Assembly: GCA_037439945.1 (NCBI GenBank)
Contig: JBBIVA010000046.1
Coordinates: 1-24,552 of the forward strand
Length of the DNA stretch: 24,552 nucleotides
Direction: 5' to 3'
Source: CALEUX01 sp037439945
GTDB taxonomy: Bacteria > Bacteroidota > Bacteroidia > Bacteroidales > Marinilabiliaceae
Part shown: positions 14,430-21,948 of the stretch, piece after piece
Layout: each line of letters begins with the position of its first letter
How positions within the stretch are numbered: the stretch's first letter is position 1
Notes under the pieces: generated by a model
What the model was told of the DNA's origin: nothing
The model's database searches: none
Seen by the model: the letters and a program-made list of their open reading frames with translations, nothing else
Position numbers and translations under genes: made by a program

Positions 14430-15911
14430 CTATTTTTTTTGAAGTAGTTCGTCAAGATTTACCAACAATGGCTTATTATTTATAAAATCGTACAAAGTTA
14501 GCTGACGTACACCAAAATAGCTAACCCAATATCTCCTTAAAGCTGCAATATAATTCCGTTTGGCTGAATCAAGTGAATTCCGTGCCGAATTAAGGCGTAT
14601 AACATCAACTTTATCAATCATAAACCGCTGTTTTGTTACTTCAAATCCCAACTGCGCTATAGTATCAGCTTTTGCAGCAATACTAACCTGCTTTTCCTGA
14701 AGATTAAAATCGAGAATACTTATTATAAGGTCCTGTTCAAAATCAATTTTAGCTTGTTTAATGGTTGCTTCTGTCACTTCAAGGGTAGATTTTGCCATTT
14801 GTATTCTACCCCGGCGCAGCCCCCAGTCAATAATGGGAATATTAAGGCTAACACCAATTTTTTGCTGGTCAAGATATGGTGATTGATATACCAAAGCTAA
14901 ATTGTTGGCACTTTTGTTTATTCCAATACTTCCACTAACGTTGGCACTCAATGCACTTTCTGCTTTGGCTTGTGCCACACTTTTCCCGGCTGAGAGCAAC
15001 TGATATTCGAAATCCAGAATGTCGGGATTATTTTCCATTGCCAATGCTATGGCCTGACTAACTGACACTTTTATATCAGGTACCTTTGAAGGGACAATAC
15101 ATTTAATTACTATATTATCCGGAAGTCCCAAAAAAGAGTTAAGTGAAGCGTATGATTGTTTTAGATCAATATTTGCCCGCGACAACGCAAGTTCAGCATT
15201 TAATAACCCTAATTCCAAATCCAGTAATTCATCCTGGGTTACCGTACCAATTTCAAACCTGCCAGTACCAATACGGTATAAGGTATCAGCGTTTGAATAA
15301 TTTGTTTTTGCAATTTCAAGGTTAATTTCAGCGGTAACAGCCCCAAAGAAATTATTAACTGTTTGTATTGCAAGATTCTCTATTGATTGTAAATATTCCT
15401 TTTTAGCTTGCTCAAATTTTAATGGCTCCATTCGCGACTCCCATCGAAAACGATTATATCCGTTAAGAGATTGGTTAAAGCCAATTGTAACAGGACTTGA
15501 TGCAAAAATAACATTGTCTTCATCAAGATATTTAACCCTGCTGAGCCTGGATGTAATATTAAAAACCCCACCTGTAAATGTTAGGTTTTGCCGCAACGAT
15601 AAAGCAGCATCTGAAGTAAGAGAAGCTCTTTCTCTGAATTCGTCATCCTGGTTCACGTACACCGACCTGTCATAGTTTACAGGTGTTGAACCCAGACTTA
15701 ACATTGGCAATTTACCGGCTTTGTAACTCCTAAACTCCCAATACCTTGAAAGGTACATATTTTTTGATCTGAAACTATATAATGACTGCTGCTGTGCCAT
15801 TATTATTGCATCTTCGAGACTCATGCTAAGATAAACGGTATCTCTTTTCTGCCCCAATAAAGAAGAATTTATTAACAAAAAAAATACCGCAATTATGAAA
15901 TATCTGGTCAT
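14430..15911 (-). CDS. TolC-family outer-membrane efflux protein
   Basis: A 493-residue outer-membrane channel of the TolC/OEP family, the exit duct of a tripartite efflux or export machine. A Sec signal peptide (M-T-R-Y-F..., cleavage likely after L-L-G-Q near residue 21) precedes two structurally repeated halves. Each half shows long coiled-coil helices: A-I-x-x-A-Q-Q-Q-S near the start, E-I-A-K-T-N-Y near the middle, then the second-repeat opening V-S-Q-A-I-A-L-A-M-E-N-N-P-D-I, and S-L-N-I-P-I-I-D-W-G before the last helices. The length is typical. It starts 20 bases after the permease stop codon on the same strand, so the two are almost certainly co-transcribed. Confidence 0.92.
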   Translation of the reverse strand: MTRYFIIAVFFLLINSSLLGQKRDTVYLSMSLEDAIIMAQQQSLYSFRSKNMYLSRYWEFRSYKAGKLPMLSLGSTPVNYDRSVYVNQDDEFRERASLTSDAALSLRQNLTFTGGVFNITSRLSRVKYLDEDNVIFASSPVTIGFNQSLNGYNRFRWESRMEPLKFEQAKKEYLQSIENLAIQTVNNFFGAVTAEINLEIAKTNYSNADTLYRIGTGRFEIGTVTQDELLDLELGLLNAELALSRANIDLKQSYASLNSFLGLPDNIVIKCIVPSKVPDIKVSVSQAIALAMENNPDILDFEYQLLSAGKSVAQAKAESALSANVSGSIGINKSANNLALVYQSPYLDQQKIGVSLNIPIIDWGLRRGRIQMAKSTLEVTEATIKQAKIDFEQDLIISILDFNLQEKQVSIAAKADTIAQLGFEVTKQRFMIDKVDVIRLNSARNSLDSAKRNYIAALRRYWVSYFGVRQLTLYDFINNKPLLVNLDELLQKK

Positions 15912-15931
15912 ATTAAACTTTTCTATTTTAA

Positions 15932-17317
15932 TTAATGTCGTAATGATTCAACAGGGTCCTGCTCCGAAGCTCTCTTGGCAGGCAAATAACCAAAAACTAT
16001 ACCCACCGTGGCTGAAACACCGAATGCAATAATTATGGAAAATAAACTTACAATAGTCTGAATATCTGCCATTACCTGGATAAGCTGCGCCAGGATTACT
16101 CCAAGTACAATTCCAATCATTCCGCCTGATATGCTTATAAGCGTTGATTCTGATAGAAACTGAACTATAATATCTTTTCGTGAAGCACCAATAGCCTGTC
16201 TGGTTCCAATTTCACGAATTCTTTCCCAAACTGATGCCAGCATTATATTCATGATGCCAATACCTCCAACAATTAATGATATACTTGCTATAGCCCCCAA
16301 AACAATATTGAAAATATCATTTGTTTTTTGCTGTTGCTTTAAAAGCAATTCAGGAACTGTTACTTCAAAATCATATATATCACTATGACGCCTCAACAGC
16401 ATCCGTTTAACAATATCGGCCGTAACGCTAAGGTATTCTGTTTCTTTAACCTGTATGATTATTTTATCCAGCTGGTGAACTACCGGCGTAACATCATCTT
16501 CGACAGCTCCGGTTGATGTATTTGAATTACTATTAGCACCAAAACCACTTCCACCCCTTGCCATTCCTTCCAAAATATCAGGATTTACCCTGCCCCTGTC
16601 CTTAAACCTTAACAACATTGTTTTTACCGGCACAAAAATTTTATTATCAGTACTGCTTATACCCATTTCGTCAGAAGCAGATGTGGTAAAGTCTCTTTTT
16701 TCAATTACACCAATAACTTTAAGCCAGGTTTGTCCACATTTAATATATTTACCAACAGGATCCTGGGTATTAAAAAACCTGTTTTTAATGTTATCTCCAA
16801 TTACACAAACCGGTGACCCTCTTTCGCTTTGTTCATCATTAAAAATTTCACCATTATTAAGGTTTATATTAAGCAATTCAAAATAAAACGCCGATACCCC
16901 TTCTAATACAACCGGATAGCTTTTGCCCTGTAAAATTGCATGATAATTAAGTGAAATAACCGGACTTACTTTTGAAACAGTTGGTATAGTTTGTTGAATT
17001 GAGTTTGCATCTAACAATGTAAGCCCCGGGGAAAACCTTCTCACATTAGCTCCAATACCACCTCCTTGAGTTGATGGTGAATTAAGGGCAATATCAGATG
17101 GTGTAATAATTATATTATTTACTCCCACAAGTTTTATTTGTTCAAGTACTTCCTGTTGTGCACCTTTACCAATTGCCAACATACTGATTACCGCAGCCAC
17201 CCCAAACATTATTCCCAAGGCTGTTAACATTGATTTTACTTTATTTGCCACTATGGCTTCAAAAGCGATAACAACATCGTGAAAATACCTGGTAAAAAGG
17301 AATTTTAGTTTATCCAT
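15932..17317 (-). CDS. MacB/FtsX-type ABC transporter permease without ATPase domain
   Basis: A 461-residue inner-membrane permease. The first transmembrane helix (about residues 29-49, in A-N-K-V-K-S-M-L-T-A-L-G-I-M-F-G-V) leads into a large periplasmic MacB_PCD domain (about 50-330). Three C-terminal helices (about 336-362, 389-415, 422-445) form the FtsX domain, with the coupling segment R-I-R-E-I-G-T-R-Q-A-I-G-A-S at 367-379 that normally contacts the ATPase. A Gly/Ser/Asn-rich insertion at about 251-272 makes it somewhat longer than usual. E. coli MacB carries the ATPase on the same chain; here it is absent from this protein and from the window. Such permeases act as mechanotransmitters driving TolC-linked efflux of macrolides, lipids or peptides; the substrate is unknown. 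Confidence 0.92.
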   Translation of the reverse strand: MDKLKFLFTRYFHDVVIAFEAIVANKVKSMLTALGIMFGVAAVISMLAIGKGAQQEVLEQIKLVGVNNIIITPSDIALNSPSTQGGGIGANVRRFSPGLTLLDANSIQQTIPTVSKVSPVISLNYHAILQGKSYPVVLEGVSAFYFELLNINLNNGEIFNDEQSERGSPVCVIGDNIKNRFFNTQDPVGKYIKCGQTWLKVIGVIEKRDFTTSASDEMGISSTDNKIFVPVKTMLLRFKDRGRVNPDILEGMARGGSGFGANSNSNTSTGAVEDDVTPVVHQLDKIIIQVKETEYLSVTADIVKRMLLRRHSDIYDFEVTVPELLLKQQQKTNDIFNIVLGAIASISLIVGGIGIMNIMLASVWERIREIGTRQAIGASRKDIIVQFLSESTLISISGGMIGIVLGVILAQLIQVMADIQTIVSLFSIIIAFGVSATVGIVFGYLPAKRASEQDPVESLRH

Positions 17318-17383
17318 CTAATATAAATTGTTGAACGTTAGCAGCTCTATAAATTATCCCATTAATTCAAAACCCATTTTTGC

Positions 17384-18823
17384 CTATTGTTGGGAAGTCC
17401 TTCTTCTTTGTCCCCCTCTTTCTTCGCCACGTTCAGGTAAATCAGGAATGCCATTTTGTTTTACCTGAATTTCTTCAGACTTTATTTTTTCTGCTTCACG
17501 GGCCTGTTGTGCTGCTTCCTCGGCTGCCTTCCTGGTTCTTATTTTTATTTCTTCATAAATCTCCATCCCTTCAAAGGGAATATTTTCGGCATTCTCTGGT
17601 TGATTTAATAATAACTCCTGACCCTCAACCAGACCCTTATTAATTACTACAAAATTGGAGTTCTCAGCACCAAGGTCCACAATTTGCTTTACCCACCTTT
17701 GATTATAGGTGTAAACAAATCTTGAAGTATCTGTTTTAAAAACTGCATCCAGAGGTATAAACAATACATTTTCAAGACTATCAGTGTTTATTACATTACT
17801 TGTGGTCATTGCTGGTCGCAACTCAGGATCTGAACCATAAAGTTTTATGGTAACTTCAAAAACTTTGGTATCCCCATTAGGTAAAACCTGCCCAATATTG
17901 GCAACAGCAATTACTTTTCCATTAAAACTCTTTTCGGGAAATGCATCAACTCCAATTTTCACTTTTTGGCCAACTTTAATTTTTGAAATATCAATTTCAT
18001 TAATAAACGTTTTTGATATCATTGATGATAAATCGGGTAGTTCGGCAATTCGGGGTGCCCATCGGCTTACACTGCTACCAACTTTTATTTTACTCCCAAA
18101 CCTGTCGTAACTATAAATAACCATACCGGGTTTTGGAGCTTTAACATCAAGTGCAGCAAATAAAGTTTCAATATCCTTTTCCTTTTCCCTGGCTCTTTTT
18201 ACTTCCTCCATAGCCCTATCAACGCTATGACGGGCCTGCCTCCTTTTCAAATCATAGTTTCTTAATGCCTGTTCAAGATTTTGGTTGGCCCTTTCCAGAT
18301 CGAGCGCTGCCTGTCTTTTAACAGCCGGGGATTCATATTTGGATTGTTCCAGAACGAGCTTTTTTTCCTCAACCGCCACCCTTGAATTAAGTAATCCATC
18401 TCTAAGGTTACTCATATTAATATTGGTATCAATGCGGGCATCTTCCAGTGATTGCAATACCTTTTCAAGCTCATCCTGTGCCTGTGTTAACTGTTCTTCA
18501 ATTGCTGAGTGGTCGAGCGATGCCACAAAATCTCCTTCTTTAACTACAGTACCCTCCTCCACCAGGTCGGTCACTTTAATTTCGAAAATATTAATCCGCC
18601 TGCTTGAAAGTTCTACAGGAACTTCAATAAATGTAGCATTCTCAGCCTGAAGCTGGCCGGTGGAATAGACTTCAGATATAAAAGACCCACGTTCAACCTT
18701 AATACTTACCAACACGTTACTAATTCCGGTGTTTTTTCTGACTGCCCATAACACAATAAATACCAATATTATTGCAACACTTCCTATGGCAACATTTCTG
18801 TATATTTTACTTTTTTTCTGCAT
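17384..18823 (-). CDS. periplasmic adaptor (HlyD/MacA-like), first gene of efflux operon
   Basis: A 479-residue membrane-fusion protein. N-terminal anchor at about residues 11-28, lipoyl half-motif E-G-T-V-V-K-E-G-D-F-V-A near 90-101, a coiled-coil hairpin at about 105-225, returning strand V-K-A-P-K-P-G at 227-233, then beta-barrel and membrane-proximal domains to about residue 415. It has an unusual charged C-terminal tail (about 424-479): an Ala/Glu/Arg/Lys helix followed by a Gly/Arg-rich end. The second adaptor lacks this tail. The gene heads the operon and lies 66 bases before the permease gene. It should bridge the permease to the TolC-like channel in the periplasm. No clear promoter box was found in the 178 bases upstream. 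Confidence 0.9.
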   Translation of the reverse strand: MQKKSKIYRNVAIGSVAIILVFIVLWAVRKNTGISNVLVSIKVERGSFISEVYSTGQLQAENATFIEVPVELSSRRINIFEIKVTDLVEEGTVVKEGDFVASLDHSAIEEQLTQAQDELEKVLQSLEDARIDTNINMSNLRDGLLNSRVAVEEKKLVLEQSKYESPAVKRQAALDLERANQNLEQALRNYDLKRRQARHSVDRAMEEVKRAREKEKDIETLFAALDVKAPKPGMVIYSYDRFGSKIKVGSSVSRWAPRIAELPDLSSMISKTFINEIDISKIKVGQKVKIGVDAFPEKSFNGKVIAVANIGQVLPNGDTKVFEVTIKLYGSDPELRPAMTTSNVINTDSLENVLFIPLDAVFKTDTSRFVYTYNQRWVKQIVDLGAENSNFVVINKGLVEGQELLLNQPENAENIPFEGMEIYEEIKIRTRKAAEEAAQQAREAEKIKSEEIQVKQNGIPDLPERGEERGGQRRRTSQQ

Positions 18824-19001
18824 TTGTTTGAGGAATTTTCTTTACAGACAATTTGATAATAATAAAGTTTAATAGGGTTAAGCTTTTTTCACATCAACTG
18901 GTCAAAGTTTAACAACCTTAACTTTTTGTTAACTAATTATTAATTAACATCCTTAAAGATTTTACCCAATTAAAATTTCCGGGCATCATAAAATTGCTGG
19001 C

Positions 19002-20387
19002 TTATAACATTGTTGAAATTTGTTGAATAATTGATTGTGCCAGATTATCAGCTTTATCTCTGGTCATTGCCTCAGCATAAACCCTTATAATTGGTTCGGT
19101 ATTGGATTTGCGAAGATGAACCCAGCTATCAACAAAATCAATTTTAACCCCATCAATATCATTAATTTGTTCGGGTTTATACAATCCTTTTAGTTTAAGT
19201 AGAATTGCGTCAACATTTGTTCCGGCACCCAGCTCAATTTTATTCTTCGAAATAAAATAATCCGGGTATTCCCTTCGTAACTGTGAACATTTAACTTTTC
19301 TTTTTGCCAGGTGGGATAAAAAAAGAGCAATACCAACTAAAGCATCACGGCCTGAGTGACTTGCTGGATAAATAACTCCACCATTTCCTTCACCACCAAT
19401 AACAGCACCTGTATTCTTCATTAATTCAACAACATTTACTTCACCAACCGCCGAAGCAGAATAGTGCCCACCATGCTTTTTTGTAATATCAGCCAAAGCC
19501 CTGGTTGAGCTTAAATTTGAAACCGTATTGCCGGGTGTATTTGACAGCACATAATCAGCAACAGCCACCAGAGTATACTCCTCCCCAAACATAGTTCCGT
19601 CTTCATTAATTATTGCCAGCCGGTCAACATCAGGGTCAACAACAAATCCAACATCGGCTTTTTCCCTTATAATTAATTGTGAAATTTCGGTTAAATGTTC
19701 AGGCAATGGCTCCGGATTATGTGGAAATTCACCATTGGGATCACAATAAAGCTCAACCACTTCTTTAACTCCCAGAGCTTTAAGCAATTCGGGAATAGCT
19801 AAACCGCCAACCGAGTTTACACAATCAACGGCTACCTTAAAACCGGCTTTTCCTATCTGTTCAACATCCACAAGGTCAAGCATCAGAATATCTTCAATAT
19901 GAATTTGTAAAAAATCTGGATCCTCGGTCACATGACCCAAATCATCTACCATTGCATAATCAAAACCTTCATTCTCAGCTATTGAAAGAACCTTCTCACC
20001 ATCGGCACTATTTAAAAACTCACCCCTTTCATTTAATAGTTTTAATGCATTCCACTGTTTTGGATTATGACTTGCGGTTAAAATAATTCCCCCATCAGCC
20101 TTATGGTGAATAACTGCAAGTTCGGTGGTTGGTGTTGTTGCCAGTCCCAGATGAATAACATCAATACCAAGGCCCTGTAATGAACCTATTACCAAATTCT
20201 TAACCATATCGCCTGAAATTCTTGCATCCCGGCCAACCACAACTTTGGACCTGCTTTTTCCATTTCTTTGTTTCAGCCACATCCCATAAGCCGAAGTAAA
20301 ACGTACTACATCAATCGGGCTAAGTCCATCGCCAGGTTTACCTCCAATTGTACCACGAATTCCTGAAATTGATTTAATTAGTGTCAT
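19002..20387 (-). CDS. glmM: phosphoglucosamine mutase / phosphomannomutase family
   Basis: A 461-residue alpha-D-phosphohexomutase. In the GlmM reaction glucosamine-6-phosphate becomes glucosamine-1-phosphate, feeding UDP-GlcNAc for peptidoglycan and lipopolysaccharide. Signatures in order: S-G-I-R-G-T at 8-13, phosphoserine loop T-A-S-H-N-P at 104-109 (Ser106), metal loop D-P-D-V-D-R at 251-256, sugar-binding G-E-G-N-G-G at 332-337, and phosphate-binding R-K-S-N-T-E-P-I-I-R at 426-435. All catalytic elements are intact. The G-E-G-N-G-G variant and D-P-D-V-D-R metal loop differ from the classic GEESGH/DGDGDR forms; this branch is common in Bacteroidota and usually annotated GlmM, but a phosphomannomutase/phosphoglucomutase role is possible. 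The direction matches the efflux operon but a 178-base gap separates them. Confidence 0.9.
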   Translation of the reverse strand: MTLIKSISGIRGTIGGKPGDGLSPIDVVRFTSAYGMWLKQRNGKSRSKVVVGRDARISGDMVKNLVIGSLQGLGIDVIHLGLATTPTTELAVIHHKADGGIILTASHNPKQWNALKLLNERGEFLNSADGEKVLSIAENEGFDYAMVDDLGHVTEDPDFLQIHIEDILMLDLVDVEQIGKAGFKVAVDCVNSVGGLAIPELLKALGVKEVVELYCDPNGEFPHNPEPLPEHLTEISQLIIREKADVGFVVDPDVDRLAIINEDGTMFGEEYTLVAVADYVLSNTPGNTVSNLSSTRALADITKKHGGHYSASAVGEVNVVELMKNTGAVIGGEGNGGVIYPASHSGRDALVGIALFLSHLAKRKVKCSQLRREYPDYFISKNKIELGAGTNVDAILLKLKGLYKPEQINDIDGVKIDFVDSWVHLRKSNTEPIIRVYAEAMTRDKADNLAQSIIQQISTML

Positions 20388-20546
20388 TTATTAAAAATTT
20401 AAAATTTCTCAATCCTATATTAAAATAACCAACATATTTAATTTGCACTAAAAATAATACATTTACCCCTAATAAGATTTTTGCTCAAACACTTTAAATT
20501 TTAATAAAAACCAAACAGGATTGTACTTATTTATTAAAGTTCTTAG

Positions 20547-20554
20547 CAAAGATA
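20547..20554 (-). promoter_or_regulatory. candidate -7 box for phosphoglucosamine mutase gene
   Basis: Minus-strand TATCTTTG matches TAnnTTTG, 160 bases before the ATG. No -33 TTTG at the right distance. Weak. Confidence 0.35.
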
Positions 20555-20588
20555 TGCCAAAATGACCTTATAACCCGTTAATTTTTCG

Positions 20589-20598
20589 CACCTTTGCA
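20589..20598 (+). promoter_or_regulatory. candidate plus-strand -7 box (CACCTTTGCA)
   Basis: One mismatch from the extended Bacteroidota -7 form TAnnTTTGCA. It could drive the pseudouridine synthase gene 370 bases away or an unannotated short RNA. No -33 box is evident. Confidence 0.25.
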
Positions 20599-20968
20599 CC
20601 TTGAGCAATAACAATTATTGATAATAACAAGATCAACAATATCCACCAAAACAGATAAACTATCCGGGTAATAAATCCATTTTATTTTTACTATTAATAA
20701 ACCTTTCCCAACAATACAGGATAAAAAAAATGAAATAACTAATTCAAAATTCCTATAAACAGACCCTGATAATTACAAATATTCTGGAAAATCAAAAAAA
20801 ATAATATATTCTGGGTATGAAATTTTGATGATTCTTATTTAAATCAAACAATTAGATTTACAAAAAAATGTGAATAATTAGTTTAAAACACGTTATCATA
20901 TCATAATAGTAATACGTGCCAGATTAAAGAAAATAAGGTATTCCTACAATTACTAAAATTATTTATGA

Positions 20969-21808
20969 ATGAAAGATAATAAGTTAAAAACCAGAAATAC
21001 AGATTACAAAGGGACTAAAAGACCGGTTACCAAATCCAATCTGGGCAAAAATATAGTTGGTGACACCAATTCAGATAAAAAAAACCTTCCTGATACAATA
21101 AGGCTTAACCGTTATATCAGTAATTCGGGAATATGCAGTCGAAGAGATGCAGACGAGCTGATTACAAAGGGATTAATATCTGTAAATGGAAAAATTGTTA
21201 CTGAACTTGGCACCCAGGTTAACCTTGATGATGACATCCGTTACCAGGGTAAAAAGCTTAATCCCGAACGTAAAGTTTATATTTTAATAAATAAACCAAA
21301 AAATGTTGTAACCACGGCATCAGACCCTCAGGGCCGACCAACTGTTTTAGATTTGGTTAAAGATGCATGCAATGAAAGGGTTTACCCGGTTGGAAGACTT
21401 GATATGCAAACCACCGGGGTGCTACTCATTACCAACGATGGTGAACTCTCAAAAAAATTAACACATCCATCGTCAAACATAAGTAAAATATATCATGTCT
21501 TTACTGACAAGCCTGTTACTCAAAACCATTTGTCTCAAATTGCTGGAGGAATTGAATTGGAAGATGGATTAATTACCCCGGATGCAGTGAGTTATGCTGA
21601 TAATACTGATAAAACACAAATAGGAATTGAGATACATTCAGGCAAAAACAGAATTGTAAGACGGATTTTTGAACATCTGGGATATGATGTTGTAAAGTTG
21701 GACAGGGTATATTTCGCCGGTTTAACTAAGAAAGGCTTACAACGTGGTAAATGGCGCTTTTTAAATGAACAGGAAATAAAATTTATTAAAGCGGGGATGC
21801 TGAAATAA
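20969..21808 (+). CDS. rluB: 23S rRNA pseudouridine synthase, RsuA/RluB/RluE family
   Basis: A 279-residue enzyme that isomerises a specific uridine to pseudouridine in ribosomal RNA. A basic, disordered N-terminal tail (residues 1-43) leads into an S4 RNA-binding domain (about 44-100: R-L-N-R-Y-I-S-N-S-G-I-C-S-R-R-D-A-D-E). The catalytic domain has I-N-K-P (107-110) and the catalytic Asp145 in G-R-L-D-x-x-T-T-G-V-L-L, then K-I-Y-H-V near 173-177 and the R-R-I-F-E-H-L-G motif near 231-238. An in-frame TGA lies immediately before the ATG, so no longer start is possible; the extension is short compared with many Bacteroidota RluB homologues. RluB is the likeliest member, but RsuA/RluE substrates cannot be excluded. 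Confidence 0.93.
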   Translation: MKDNKLKTRNTDYKGTKRPVTKSNLGKNIVGDTNSDKKNLPDTIRLNRYISNSGICSRRDADELITKGLISVNGKIVTELGTQVNLDDDIRYQGKKLNPERKVYILINKPKNVVTTASDPQGRPTVLDLVKDACNERVYPVGRLDMQTTGVLLITNDGELSKKLTHPSSNISKIYHVFTDKPVTQNHLSQIAGGIELEDGLITPDAVSYADNTDKTQIGIEIHSGKNRIVRRIFEHLGYDVVKLDRVYFAGLTKKGLQRGKWRFLNEQEIKFIKAGMLK

Positions 21809-21844
21809 TCAAATCGCCCGGTTCTAAAATAAAAGTTAAATCGT

Positions 21845-21872
21845 TATTTCAGAATTATTAATCCCTGAAATA
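21845..21872 (+). terminator. possible weak hairpin terminator after the pseudouridine synthase gene
   Basis: Perfect 8-bp arms (TATTTCAG at 21845-21852, CTGAAATA at 21865-21872) with a 12-base loop, 37 bases after the stop codon. The T-run starts only eight bases later, so termination efficiency is doubtful. Confidence 0.35.
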
Positions 21873-21948
21873 GAAAACCTCTTTTTATTAATTTAAATTT
21901 ATTTTCTATATAATAATTGAATTTATTCAACTACTTTTTCCTACTATA

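Larger units (their letters stand above)
20388..20968. other. divergent intergenic region, 581 bases
   Basis: Very AT-rich, non-coding DNA between phosphoglucosamine mutase (-) and the pseudouridine synthase (+). Promoter candidates for both directions occur near 20547-20596. Bases 20600-20968 show no gene, no obvious hairpin and no repeat; if the plus-strand candidate is used, they form a 370-base leader for the synthase gene. Confidence 0.5.

Noticed and set aside
18880..18960. TTAAC-rich inverted repeats between phosphoglucosamine mutase and the efflux operon
   Set aside because: Five-base AT arms without GC-rich stem; too weak for a terminator or operator call.
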